DNA of 64,000 nucleotides. Origin: Nocardia brasiliensis IFM 10847. Lineage in GTDB: Bacteria > Actinomycetota > Actinomycetes > Mycobacteriales > Mycobacteriaceae. Shown here one piece after another: positions 17,301 through 26,431 of the stretch (positions are counted from its first letter, which is position 1; each line of letters starts with the position of its first letter). Where the stretch lies: positions 1 through 64,000 of the forward strand of contig NZ_BAUA01000087.1 in the NCBI RefSeq assembly GCF_000710915.1, read 5' to 3'. The position numbers and the translations under genes are program-made. The notes under the pieces were generated by a model. It ran no database searches. It worked only from the letters and a program-made list of their open reading frames with translations, and was not told the DNA's origin.

Positions 17301-18359
17301 ATGAGCGAGAGCATCCTGCGGGTCGCCGTGATCGGTTACGGATTGGCCGGATCGGTCTTCCACGCGCCGTTGATCGCCGCCGAACCACGGATGCGCGTCG
17401 CCGCGGTGGTCACCTCGTCCGCGGAGCGCGCCGCGCAGGCCGAGCGGGAACACCCGGGTGTCCGGGTGATCGCCACCGCCGACGAACTGTTCGCCGACCC
17501 GGGCGAGCTCGATCTGATGGTCGTCGCCACGCCCAACCGGACGCATGCGGCCCTGGCCACCCGGGCCGTCGACGCGGGACTGCCGGTGGTGGTCGACAAA
17601 CCCTTCGCGGTATCGGTCGCCGAAGCCGAGGCACTGGTGGAGCACGCGGCGCGGGCGGGGGTGCCGCTCACGGTGTTCCAGAACCGGCGCTGGGACGGCG
17701 ATTTCCTGACGGTGCGCGCGCTCGTCGAGGCGGGCACGCTCGGCGCGGTGCGGCGATTCGAGTCGCGGTTCGAGCGCTGGCGGCCGACGCCGAAGGGCGG
17801 CTGGCGCGAGACGGGCGGGCCGGCGGACGGCGCGGGACTGCTGTTCGACCTCGGCAGCCATCTCGTCGATCAAGCGCTCACCTTGTTCGGGCCCGCGAAA
17901 TCGGTGTATTGCGAACTGGATCGGCGGCGCGAGGGCATCCAGACCGACGACGACGCCTTTCTCGCGCTGACCCATGCCGGCGGCGTCCGCTCGCACCTGT
18001 GGATGAGTGCCGTTGCGCCGCAACTGGGTCCGCGATTCCGGGTACTCGGCGCGCGAGCCGGGTACGTTACCTACGGGCTCGATCCGCAAGAGGCCGCGCT
18101 CCGCGACGGTCACCGCCCGGGCGACGGCACGCCATGGGGCACCGTCGAACCCGATCAGTGGGGCCTGCTCGGCGCCGAGGCCGATACCGCGCCCACGCCT
18201 ACCCACGCGGGCGACTACCCCGCCTTCTACACCGCGCTGGCCGACGCACTGCTCGACGGCGGCGATCTGCCCGTCGACCCGCGCGACGCGGTCGCCGTGT
18301 TGCGCGTGCTGGCACAAGCCCGCCGCTCGGCCGACGCGGGCGAGGTCGTCGCGGGCTGA
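17301..18359 (+). CDS. Gfo/Idh/MocA family oxidoreductase
   Basis: 352-residue NAD(P)-dependent sugar/inositol-type dehydrogenase. The Rossmann motif is VAVIGYGLAGSVFH at the N-terminus, VVVDKPFAVS carries the conserved Lys of the EKP-like motif (here DKP), and GLLFDLGSHLVDQAL is the C-terminal-domain signature with the catalytic His. It resembles the YdgJ/scyllo-inositol-dehydrogenase branch. Together with the neighbouring polyol dehydrogenase it points to sugar-alcohol metabolism, although the two are divergent. Confidence 0.87.
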   Translation: MSESILRVAVIGYGLAGSVFHAPLIAAEPRMRVAAVVTSSAERAAQAEREHPGVRVIATADELFADPGELDLMVVATPNRTHAALATRAVDAGLPVVVDKPFAVSVAEAEALVEHAARAGVPLTVFQNRRWDGDFLTVRALVEAGTLGAVRRFESRFERWRPTPKGGWRETGGPADGAGLLFDLGSHLVDQALTLFGPAKSVYCELDRRREGIQTDDDAFLALTHAGGVRSHLWMSAVAPQLGPRFRVLGARAGYVTYGLDPQEAALRDGHRPGDGTPWGTVEPDQWGLLGAEADTAPTPTHAGDYPAFYTALADALLDGGDLPVDPRDAVAVLRVLAQARRSADAGEVVAG

Positions 18360-18451
18360 GAATCCGGTTGGCCTGACGCCTCGTCGATCATTAACGTCGA
18401 CACCCGTGCCGGTCGCGTTCGGACCGGTCGTCCGGTGGAGAGGAGATCCGT

Positions 18452-19342
18452 ATGGGGTCAACGATTTTCGCGGTGTTCCTACCGCTCGCCCTGGCCCTGG
18501 TGATGTTCGGGCTCGGATTGACCTTGACCGTGGCCGATTTCGCCAGGGTGCTGCGCTATCCGAAGGCGGCGGTGATCGCGCTGGTCTGCCAGATGGTGCT
18601 GCTGCCCGCGGTGTGCTTCGGGCTGATCTATCTGTTCCGGCTCGAAGGGGCGCTCGCGGTCGGCATGCTGCTGCTCGCGGCCTCGCCCGGCGGGCCGTCG
18701 GCCAATCTGTTCAGCCATATCGCCGGCGGCAACGTGGCGTTGAACATCACGCTCACCGCGATCAACTCGGTCCTGGCGGTGTTCACCATGCCGCTGGTCG
18801 TCGCGCTCGCGTTCCACCAGTTCATGGACGGAGACGGATCGTTCGGGCTGCGCCCGGACAAGTTCGCGCAGGTGTTCGCGATCGTGCTGATCCCCGTCGC
18901 GATCGGCATGCTGGTGCACCATCGGTTCACCGCGTGGTCGCAGCGGATGCGCGGCAACGTCAAGATCCTCTCGATCGTGGTGCTCGCGCTGGTGGTGCTC
19001 GCCGCGGTGGCGAGGAACTTCGAGACGCTCACCGAGAACATCGGCAAGCTCGCCTCGCTGAGCCTGCTGTTCGCGGTGCTCAGCCTCGCCGTCGGCTATT
19101 TCGTGCCGCGGCTGTTCCAGGTGGACGCGGATCAGGCGATCGCCTCCGCGATGGAGATCGGCATCCACAACGGGGCGATCGCCATCGCTGTGGCGGGCTC
19201 GGTGCTGCACAACGACGCGATGGCCGTCCCAGGCGCGGTGTACGGCGTGCTGATGAACATCCCCGCCGCGATCGCCGCGTACTTGCTCGCCACATACGTG
19301 CGCAAGGCCGAACCGGCTCCGGCGCCGAGCACCACTGGATAA
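18452..19342 (+). CDS. Bile acid:sodium symporter (BASS) family transporter
   Basis: 296-residue integral membrane protein with about nine or ten hydrophobic segments. The sodium-site region is MLLLAASPGGPSANLFSHIA, and the second crossing motif is MEIGIHNGAIAIAVAGS. BASS transporters import organic acids such as pyruvate, pantoate or bile acids with sodium; the substrate here is unknown. A GGAGAGGAG ribosome site lies just upstream of the ATG. It is 92 bp after the oxidoreductase on the same strand and could be co-transcribed. Confidence 0.9.
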   Translation: MGSTIFAVFLPLALALVMFGLGLTLTVADFARVLRYPKAAVIALVCQMVLLPAVCFGLIYLFRLEGALAVGMLLLAASPGGPSANLFSHIAGGNVALNITLTAINSVLAVFTMPLVVALAFHQFMDGDGSFGLRPDKFAQVFAIVLIPVAIGMLVHHRFTAWSQRMRGNVKILSIVVLALVVLAAVARNFETLTENIGKLASLSLLFAVLSLAVGYFVPRLFQVDADQAIASAMEIGIHNGAIAIAVAGSVLHNDAMAVPGAVYGVLMNIPAAIAAYLLATYVRKAEPAPAPSTTG

Positions 19343-19426
19343 CGAAACCGCGCAACTGAACCAGACACCCGGCCCGCGGGTGGGTAGCCTTTCGCTGTTC
19401 GACTCTGGAAGGGAACACCCATCGCG

Positions 19427-21082
19427 ATGCGACCGCTCGACGCGGATGATCCTGTGCGGATCGGTGAGTACCGGCTGCTCGGCGTGCTCGGTGCGGGCGG
19501 CATGGGCCGGGTGTATCTGGGCCGCAACGCCGGCGGCCGCACCGTCGCGGTCAAGGTGATCCGGCCGGACCTGGTCGGCGACAACGAGTTCCGGGTGCGG
19601 TTCGGTCGTGAGGTCGCCGCGGCGCGGCGGGTCGGCGGCAAGTTCACCGCGCCGGTGCTCGACGCCGACGTGCACGCGAACCCGCCCTGGCTGGCCACCG
19701 GCTACGTGGCCGGATTCTCGCTCACCGAGGCGGTCGAGACGTACGGGCCGTTCACCGAGAACTCGCTGCTGGTGCTCGCGCACGGGCTGGCCGAGGCGTT
19801 GCTCGCGGTGCACGGGGCCGGCCTGGTGCACCGCGACCTCAAACCGTCCAACGTGCTGCTCGCGCTCGACGGACCCAAGGTGATCGATTTCGGTATCGCG
19901 CGCGCGATCGAGGACAGCAAGCTCACCACCACGGGCAAGGTCATCGGCTCCCCCGGTTTCATGTGCCCCGAGCAGGTGACGGGCGCGCCGTTCGGCCCAG
20001 CGGGCGACGTGTTCGCGCTCGGCGGCGTGCTGGTGTTCGCGGCGACCGGCCAAGGGCCGTTCGGGGTCGGCGAAATGGTGCAGATGCTGTGGCGCGTGGT
20101 GTACGAAGAGCCGCACCTCGAGGGTGTGCCGGAGCGGCTGCGCTCGCTCGTCGCGGCCTGCCTCACCAAGGATCCCGCCGCCCGCCCGACACCCGAGCGG
20201 CTCCTCGCGGAACTGACCGCCATCGGCTTGCCCGCGCGCGGCGGCTGGCTGCCCGGCCCCGCGCTGGAGGAGGTGAGCCGGCGAGCCGTCGAACTGCTCG
20301 ACCTCGATTCGGGCCCCGTCGACGTGCCCCCCGCCCTGGCCGCACCGGCTACCGAGACCGGGCGGACCGCCGACACCCTCGTGCGTCCGGGCACCGGGCC
20401 GAACGCGCCGACCGTCACCAGCGGTCCGGGCACCGAGCCACGGGATGTCACGGCGCGCTCCTGGTGGCAGGGCACGCCGGACCCCGGGCCGCAGGCCGCC
20501 TTCCCACCCGCGTATGGCCATGGGCCGCAGGTCGACTCACGTCTCGCCTACGACGCGCACCAGTCGGCGGTCGCCGCACCGACACCCTCGCCTCGGCCCG
20601 CCCGCCGCCGCGCCGCCCTCATCGCCGCCGCGGTCGCGGTATGCGTCGCGGTGGCTGCCGGCGCGTTCGCGATCACGACCTACGTCAACGGGAGCCCGGC
20701 CGAGCCGACCGCCACGGACGCGCCGAGCGAACCGGGCGCCGAACTGCCGGGCGACTACGTCGGTGAATGGAAGGGCGTCGCGAAAGACACCCTCGGCACC
20801 TACGACATCGTGCTGACGTTGCAGGCGGGCGTGATCGGCGATCAGGTCGGCAGTTCGTCCAACACGGGCCGGGTCGCCGGACTCACCTGTGGCCGCACCG
20901 AAACCCTCACCGCGGTGGAACCGGACAAGATCACCCTCACCGCGCAACTCGCCGCCGACAGCGGTCTCTGCAACGACGAGGGCGCCACCTCGGAACTGAC
21001 GGTGCAGCCGGACGGGTCGCTGTCCTATCGCACCCGCGGCGTCCTCGGCGACATGGTGGGCAGCCTCACCCGAACACCCTGA
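19427..21082 (+). CDS. Membrane Ser/Thr protein kinase (Hanks type, PknB-like)
   Basis: 551-residue kinase. The catalytic domain (about residues 12-270) has GAGGMGRVY (P-loop), VAVKVI with the ATP Lys, HRDLKPSNVLL, DFGIA, and SPGFMCPEQ in the activation segment, so all key residues are present. A Pro/Thr-rich juxtamembrane linker leads to one transmembrane helix (about residues 395-420). The extracytoplasmic domain of about 125 residues has a lipocalin-like or LppP-like beta pattern (GDYVGEWKGV at its start, two Cys). PASTA repeats are absent. The ligand sensed outside is unknown. Confidence 0.92.
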   Translation: MRPLDADDPVRIGEYRLLGVLGAGGMGRVYLGRNAGGRTVAVKVIRPDLVGDNEFRVRFGREVAAARRVGGKFTAPVLDADVHANPPWLATGYVAGFSLTEAVETYGPFTENSLLVLAHGLAEALLAVHGAGLVHRDLKPSNVLLALDGPKVIDFGIARAIEDSKLTTTGKVIGSPGFMCPEQVTGAPFGPAGDVFALGGVLVFAATGQGPFGVGEMVQMLWRVVYEEPHLEGVPERLRSLVAACLTKDPAARPTPERLLAELTAIGLPARGGWLPGPALEEVSRRAVELLDLDSGPVDVPPALAAPATETGRTADTLVRPGTGPNAPTVTSGPGTEPRDVTARSWWQGTPDPGPQAAFPPAYGHGPQVDSRLAYDAHQSAVAAPTPSPRPARRRAALIAAAVAVCVAVAAGAFAITTYVNGSPAEPTATDAPSEPGAELPGDYVGEWKGVAKDTLGTYDIVLTLQAGVIGDQVGSSSNTGRVAGLTCGRTETLTAVEPDKITLTAQLAADSGLCNDEGATSELTVQPDGSLSYRTRGVLGDMVGSLTRTP

Positions 21083-21195
21083 CCCGCGTCCGCGACTGTG
21101 AACCGCTGCGCCCGAGTCGGTCTCGACCAGCAGATATCGGCCGGATCCTGAGGGTATGAGACGTCATGTAGTGCCCGGATGGCAGACTGCGGGGC

Positions 21196-22755
21196 ATGGA
21201 GGATGCTTCTGGCGCCAGCATGTCGACGCCCACCATCACGTGTGCGGGACGCGTGCGAACACAGCCGGACGCGCACCAGCGCGCGGGGCGGCTCGCGGCA
21301 GCGCTCGTGGACGCGGGAGTGACGCCGGGGAGCCGGGTGGCGGTGATGCTGCGCAACGACATCGAGTTCCTCGAGGTGTCGCAGGCGGTCTCGGCGTGCG
21401 GGGCGAACGCGGTGCCGATCAACACCCGGTGGCAGGTGCCCGAGGTCGCCCATGTGCTCGGCGACAGCGGCGCGCGACTGGTCGTCGCGCACACCGAATT
21501 CATCGATATCGTGGAGCAGGCTGCGCCGCACGAGGATACGAGCTTCGTCGAGGTCGCCATGCCCGTCGAGCTGCTCGCCGCGGTCGGCCGCGACGCCGCC
21601 CTGGCGACGCCGACGGGCAGGTATCCCACCCTCGAGCAGTGGATCGACGGGCAGGCCGAGCCGCTGGGCCGGATCGAAGGCGCCCGCGACGACGCCACCG
21701 GCCTGATCTACACCTCCGGCACCACCGGACGCCCCAAAGGTGTACTGCGCGAACGGATGACACCGCACCAGTGGCTGTCCATCGCGGGCAGCGCCGCGAA
21801 GCGGATGGGCCTCGCACCCCGCGGACAGGCCGTGATTCCCGGCCCGCTCTATCACGCCAGCCCGAACGGGATCGCGATGCTCGCGATGCGCATGGGCACC
21901 AACATCACCATCATGCCGCGCTGGGATGCCGAAAGCTTCCTGCGCCACGTCCACGAGAACCGCATCACGCAGGCAAAAGTGGTGCCCACCATGCTGTCTC
22001 GGCTGCTGTCGCTGCCCGAAGAGGTGCGCAAGCGCTACGACGTCTCCAGCCTGACCCACCTCATCCACTCCTCCGCGCCGTGCCCGCCCGCCGTGAAGCG
22101 GGCCGCGATCGACTGGTTCGGCGACGCGGTGCTCGAGTTCTACGGATGCGCGGAAGCGGGCACGATCACCTGGATTTCGGCGCAGGAGTGGCTGGCCCAT
22201 CCGGGTAGCGTCGGACGGCCGGCCGACGGCGCCGCCGCCGTGGTGGTCGACGACGCGGGCGCGCCGCTGCCGGTGGGCGAGGTCGGGCGGGTCTTCGTGC
22301 GCGGCGCCGACTACTGGCCGAAGTTCCGCTACCTCAACACCGACGACGACCAGGCCCCCGTGCTGCCCGGCTTCTTCGAAGTCGGCGACCGCGGCTACCT
22401 CGACGAGGACGGATTCCTTTATCTCACCGGGCGTTCCAGCGAGATCATCATCTCCGGCGGGGTGAACATCTATCCCGCCGAGGTGGAGAACGCGATCATG
22501 GCGATCACCGAGGTCGAGGACGTCGCGGTGTTCGGCGTGCCGCATCCCGGCGATCTCGGCGAAGCGGTGGCCGCGCAGGTCCTCCCGCGGCCGGGCGCCC
22601 AGCTCACCGAAGACGAGGTGCGCACGCGGCTCGCCGGGCAACTGGCCGCCTACAAGATACCGAGCCTGTTGCGCATAGTGACCGAACTCCCGCGCGACGA
22701 TTCCGGCAAGATCTACAAACGCCGGCTCCGCGCGCAGATGACGCCGGACGGTTAA
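21196..22755 (+). CDS. Acyl-CoA synthetase (AMP-dependent, FadD-like)
   Basis: 519-residue adenylating enzyme that activates a carboxylic acid as acyl-AMP and then acyl-CoA. Key motifs are YTSGTTGRPKG (P-loop), FYGCAEAGTIT, GDRGYLDEDGFLYLTGRSSE and IISGGVNIYPAEVE. The C-terminal catalytic Lys is in DDSGKIYKRRLR. Length and motifs match fatty- or steroid-side-chain-type FadD enzymes. The ATG at 21196 lacks a strong ribosome site; an in-frame ATG at 21220 is an alternative. The downstream gene starts 9 nt after its stop. Confidence 0.88.
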   Translation: MEDASGASMSTPTITCAGRVRTQPDAHQRAGRLAAALVDAGVTPGSRVAVMLRNDIEFLEVSQAVSACGANAVPINTRWQVPEVAHVLGDSGARLVVAHTEFIDIVEQAAPHEDTSFVEVAMPVELLAAVGRDAALATPTGRYPTLEQWIDGQAEPLGRIEGARDDATGLIYTSGTTGRPKGVLRERMTPHQWLSIAGSAAKRMGLAPRGQAVIPGPLYHASPNGIAMLAMRMGTNITIMPRWDAESFLRHVHENRITQAKVVPTMLSRLLSLPEEVRKRYDVSSLTHLIHSSAPCPPAVKRAAIDWFGDAVLEFYGCAEAGTITWISAQEWLAHPGSVGRPADGAAAVVVDDAGAPLPVGEVGRVFVRGADYWPKFRYLNTDDDQAPVLPGFFEVGDRGYLDEDGFLYLTGRSSEIIISGGVNIYPAEVENAIMAITEVEDVAVFGVPHPGDLGEAVAAQVLPRPGAQLTEDEVRTRLAGQLAAYKIPSLLRIVTELPRDDSGKIYKRRLRAQMTPDG

Positions 22756-22764
22756 GGTGCCCCG

Positions 22765-23562
22765 GTGGACAGAGCCGAATGGGTCGAGCGTGGCAGCTCT
22801 ATCGCCGACCGCCTGACGACAACCCAAGCCCAGCCGCCGTGGTGGCTGGTCGCCGGCGCCGCCCTGGTGGCGCTGGTACTGGTCGGCTATACGCCGCTAT
22901 GGCGGTTCACCCGCAACATCGTCACCATCGCGCACGAGGGCGGGCACGCGCTCGTCGCGCTGCTCACCGGTCGCAAATTGAACAGCATCCGATTGCATTC
23001 GGACACTTCGGGTCTCACCGTGTCCAGCGGAAAACCGTACGGGCTCGGCATGATTCTGACCACGATGGCGGGCTATCCCGCACCGCCGCTGCTCGGCCTC
23101 GGCTTCGCCGCGCTGCTCGGCGCGAGCCGGATCACCCTGATGCTGTGGACCGCGATCGTCCTGCTGGCCGGCGTGCTGATCATGACCCGCAACATCTACG
23201 GCATGCTCACCGTTTTCGCGGTGGGCGCCACCGTTTTCGCGGTGTCCTGGTTCGGAACCGACACGCTGCAAGCAGGTTTCGCGTACCTCGGCGCGTGGTT
23301 CCTGTTGTTCGCCGGGGCGCGGCCGGTGTTCGAATTGCAGCGGGGCCGTTCGCGGCAGTTGCGCAGCCGGCATCAACAGGACGTCGCCTCCGACGCCGAC
23401 CAGCTCGCCCGGCTGACCCATCTGCCGGGGCTGCTGTGGGTGGGCTTGTTCGGGGTGATCGCGGTGGGCTCGCTGGTGCTCGGCGCGGGCCTGCTGATCT
23501 CCGACACCTCCGGCGTCTGCGTGCCGGTGCTGTCCGGCGGGACGTGTCCGGCGCCGCAGTAG
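22765..23562 (+). CDS. M50 family membrane metallopeptidase
   Basis: 265-residue integral membrane protein with about six hydrophobic segments. The zinc motif HEGGH (HExxH) sits in a helix with IAHEGGHALVALLTGR, typical of the M50B peptidase-like group common in actinobacteria. A later GYPAPPLLG segment matches the second conserved region. It probably cleaves membrane-embedded substrates; the target is unknown. The GTG at 22765 follows AAGG and lies 9 nt after the ligase stop, so the two may be co-transcribed. Confidence 0.82.
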   Translation: MDRAEWVERGSSIADRLTTTQAQPPWWLVAGAALVALVLVGYTPLWRFTRNIVTIAHEGGHALVALLTGRKLNSIRLHSDTSGLTVSSGKPYGLGMILTTMAGYPAPPLLGLGFAALLGASRITLMLWTAIVLLAGVLIMTRNIYGMLTVFAVGATVFAVSWFGTDTLQAGFAYLGAWFLLFAGARPVFELQRGRSRQLRSRHQQDVASDADQLARLTHLPGLLWVGLFGVIAVGSLVLGAGLLISDTSGVCVPVLSGGTCPAPQ

Positions 23563-23635
23563 CCGCCGTCCGATGTTTAGCTTTCCCGTTTCGCGGCACG
23601 CCTAGACGGGGGCCCGACGACGGAAGGAGTGTCAG

Positions 23636-24199
23636 ATGCCGGACGACCTGAATGGGACGCGCGTACTGGTCATTACCTCGAACACCGGTGTGGAGCGGGA
23701 CGAACTGCTCGTTCCGCTGAAGCAGCTCAAAGGCAAGGGCGCGAGCGTGGTGCACGCGGCGCCGGAGACCGACGAGGTGCAGACCTTCCAGCACGACACA
23801 GAGAAGGACGAAACCGTGCGACCGGACGCCGCGCTGTCGGAGGTGTCGGCCGACGATTTCGACGTACTGGTGGTGCCCGGCGGCACGGTCAACGCGGACA
23901 AGCTGCGGGCCGAGAGCCGCGCGGTCGAGCTGGCCAAGGAGTTCGCCGCGGCCGGCAAACCGATCGCCGCGATCTGTCACGGACCGTGGCTGCTCGTCGA
24001 GGCCGCACTCACGCCGGACAAGACGCTGACGTCGTATTCGTCCCTGCGCACCGACGTGACCAACGCGGGCGGCCGCTGGGTGGACGAGCCGGTGGTGCGC
24101 TCGCCGGAGAACGGCTGGCTGCTGATCACCTCCCGTAACCCTGGCGACCTCGATGACTTCTGCCGGGCCATCGCCGAGGAACTCGTCGCGGTTTCCTGA
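23636..24199 (+). CDS. DJ-1/PfpI family protein
   Basis: 187-residue cytoplasmic protein of the type-1 glutamine-amidotransferase-like fold. VLVVPGGTVN and IAAICHGPWLL are diagnostic; the Cys of AICHG is the nucleophile of the PfpI/YhbO branch. Members act as stress-related glyoxalases, deglycases or proteases. AAGGAG precedes the ATG at 23636. It is probably monocistronic. Confidence 0.9.
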   Translation: MPDDLNGTRVLVITSNTGVERDELLVPLKQLKGKGASVVHAAPETDEVQTFQHDTEKDETVRPDAALSEVSADDFDVLVVPGGTVNADKLRAESRAVELAKEFAAAGKPIAAICHGPWLLVEAALTPDKTLTSYSSLRTDVTNAGGRWVDEPVVRSPENGWLLITSRNPGDLDDFCRAIAEELVAVS

Positions 24200-24225
24200 G
24201 CGCGGCCCGTTCCGCTCCGCCAAAC

Positions 24226-24239
24226 TGAAACATGTTCTA
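24226..24239. promoter_or_regulatory. KstR-type operator upstream of the flavin monooxygenase
   Basis: TGAAACATGTTCTA fits the KstR consensus TnnAACnnGTTnnA at every fixed position and lies 2 bp before the gene's start. KstR represses cholesterol catabolism in mycobacteria, rhodococci and nocardiae. Confidence 0.7.
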
Positions 24240-24241
24240 CT

Positions 24242-25462
24242 TTGGTGAGCATGGCCGGTTCGACGGAAGGGACGGGGAGCGCCGTGGGGAAGGTACTGGA
24301 GCGCATCGAGCAGTACGCGGACGAGATCCGGGCGGCAGGCGTTGAAGGCGACAAGCTCATGCGCCTGACCGACTCGTCGGCCAAACGACTGCGCGAAACC
24401 GGAGCGATCCGCATGCTGCAGCCGAAGCAGCACGGCGGACTGGAGGTGCATCCGCGGGAATTCGCCGAGACCACCATGGCGATCGGCGCGATGGACGGCG
24501 CGACCGGGTGGGTCACCGGAATCGTCGGCGTGCACCCGTGGGAACTCGCGTTCTTCGACCCGAAGGCGCAGGACGAGGTCTGGGCCAAGGATCCGGACAC
24601 CTGGATGGCGTCGCCGTACGCGCCGATGGGGGTCGCGACGCCGACCGACGGCGGATACCGGCTCAGCGGCCGATGGTCGTTCTCCTCCGGCACCGATCAC
24701 TGCCAGTGGGTGATGATCGGTGCCGCGGTGGGCGATCCGGACGGCAAGCGGGTGCTGCCGCCGCAGATACTGCACGTGCTGCTACCCCGCAGCGATTACG
24801 AAATCGACCAGGACAGTTGGGATGTCGTCGGACTGCGCGGCACCGGCAGCAAGGACCTGATCGTCGCGGACGCGTTCGTCCCTGCCTATCGGACCATCGA
24901 CGCCGCCAAGGTGTTCGACGGCACCGCACCCAAGGACGCGGGGCGCAGCGAGACGCTCTACAACTTCCCGTTCTCTTGCATCTTCCCGCTGGGCATCACC
25001 TCCTCGCTCATCGGCATCGCCGAGGGCGCGCTGGCCTGCCACATCGCCGCGCAGAAATCGCGGGTGGCGATCACCGGCATCCCGATCAAGGACGACCCGT
25101 ACGTGCTGTACGCGATCGGCGACGCGGCCGCCGAGATCGCGGCATCGCGGGCCGCGCTCCTCGAAACCGTGGACCGGTTCTGGGACATGGTCGAGCAGGG
25201 ACGCGAGGTGAGTTTCGAATTGCGGGCGATCGGCCGCCGCACGCAGACCGCCGCGGCCTGGCGCGCGGTCCGGGCCGTCGACGAGATCTTCGCCCGCTCC
25301 GGCGGCGGCGCACTACAGATGAAAACGCCCCTGCAACGCTTCTGGCGCGACGCGCACGCAGGCCTGTCCCACGCCATCCACGTCCCCGGCTCGATCTTCC
25401 ACTCCTCCGCCCTCACCCAACTAGGCGGCGAACCCCAGGGCATCCACCGCGCCATGATCTGA
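24242..25462 (+). CDS. HsaA-like flavin-dependent monooxygenase (acyl-CoA dehydrogenase fold)
   Basis: 406-residue group D flavoprotein monooxygenase. It resembles HsaA, the steroid A-ring hydroxylase, along its length: GATGWVTGIVGVHPWELA, SSGTDHCQW, VVGLRGTGSKDLIV and QRFWRDAHAGLSHA. Such enzymes use FMNH2 or FADH2 from a separate reductase, not seen here. The GTG at 24242 or the ATG at 24251 could be the start; both leave the KstR-like site immediately upstream. No other ring-cleavage genes (hsaB, hsaC, hsaD) lie nearby, so it is probably a steroid-related paralogue, not the core hsaA. Confidence 0.83.
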   Translation: MVSMAGSTEGTGSAVGKVLERIEQYADEIRAAGVEGDKLMRLTDSSAKRLRETGAIRMLQPKQHGGLEVHPREFAETTMAIGAMDGATGWVTGIVGVHPWELAFFDPKAQDEVWAKDPDTWMASPYAPMGVATPTDGGYRLSGRWSFSSGTDHCQWVMIGAAVGDPDGKRVLPPQILHVLLPRSDYEIDQDSWDVVGLRGTGSKDLIVADAFVPAYRTIDAAKVFDGTAPKDAGRSETLYNFPFSCIFPLGITSSLIGIAEGALACHIAAQKSRVAITGIPIKDDPYVLYAIGDAAAEIAASRAALLETVDRFWDMVEQGREVSFELRAIGRRTQTAAAWRAVRAVDEIFARSGGGALQMKTPLQRFWRDAHAGLSHAIHVPGSIFHSSALTQLGGEPQGIHRAMI

Positions 25463-25479
25463 ACCCCAGCCCGCCGCGA

Positions 25480-26375
25480 TCAGTGCGGAAACACACTGGG
25501 CGGGCGCGGATTCGACCGGGTCGCGAGGTGCGCCTCGATGATCCGCGCCACCTCGCCCGCGTCCTCGGTCGGCTCGAGCAGCGGCAGGTACTCGACGCCG
25601 CGGGCGAGTGCCGACAGATCGACCGTCGAATACATTGCCATCAGAGGATTCACGAACAGTTCGGTGCCCGCGGTCCGGTCGGTAGCGTGTACGTCCCCGA
25701 ACTCGCCGCACAGCGCGGCCGCGATCTGCGAGTGCACGATGCTGGGGCGCAGCGGGGTCTCGGTGATCGAATGCCGTACCGCCGCAAGATATGCCGCGCC
25801 CTCCACGCTGTCCCGCGGCACCGAGAACGTGCCCAGAAACGCGTTCTGCCGTTGCAGGGTGGCGAGATTTTCCAGCCGTCCACCCCTGCCACGGCCGCCA
25901 AGCTGGTCATGTCCTCGTGCGGGGTGCCGAGACCGGCCTCGTCCCCGCGCAGCAGGATGTCGGTGCCTCCGTCGATCAGCACCAGGGCATCCACGCCGAG
26001 GTGATCGATCAGCGAACGATAGGCCGCACGCAGCGGGCGCACCCCGGACCTCGGGAAGGTGTACACGACCGGCGCACGGCCGGTGCTCGCCAGCCAACGC
26101 GCCAGACTGCGTTCGGGAAAGTAGTCGTCATAGCCCTCGGATTCCGGGTGCACGGCCGCGACGCCGGGCGCGAGCCAGTCGTCCAGCGAAATACGGTCGA
26201 GGTCACCGAACGACAGGTTTGCTAGGTGGACCTGCTTACCGAGTCCCTCCAGCGCGACGGCGAGCGGCAGGCCGCCGTAGACATCGAAACCGCCGCCCGC
26301 CCCGGCGATGAGGACCACGGTTGCGTCGCGCATGCGGGTGAACAGCGGTGGTTCGATCAGGCGATACGAAGGCAC
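25480..26375 (-). pseudogene. DUF1152 family protein, disrupted by an internal deletion and frameshift
   Basis: The first frame (GTG 26375 down to about 25880) gives a good DUF1152 N-terminus: VVLIAGAGGGFDVYGGLPLA, then the MTSLAAVAGVD region. Coding then jumps to another frame, which carries LENLATLQRQNAFLGTFSVP, the SIVHSQIAAALCGEFGD region and NPLMAMYSTVDL to the stop at 25480. In intact relatives roughly 25-30 residues (a LVCLGFGVDAYHG-like stretch) separate these parts. They are missing, so this is a deletion plus frameshift near 25875-25890, not a simple one-base slip. DUF1152 function is unknown. Confidence 0.75.
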
Positions 26376-26411
26376 ACCACCATCATGCGCGACCCGTGCA
26401 GGACCCCGATA

Positions 26412-26430
26412 TTACTGTAGCCTTACCTAA
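26412..26430. promoter_or_regulatory. IdeR/DtxR iron box adjoining the start of a small gene
   Basis: TTACTGTAGCCTTACCTAA matches 15 of 19 positions of the IdeR consensus. It ends one base before the ATG at 26432 and lies 37 bp upstream of the divergent DUF1152 pseudogene start, so it could serve either gene. Confidence 0.65.
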
Positions 26431-26431
26431 T

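Noticed and set aside
19366..19382. Short hairpin CACCCG/CGGGTG before the kinase
   Set aside because: Six-bp arms are common by chance at this GC content; no supporting context for a terminator.
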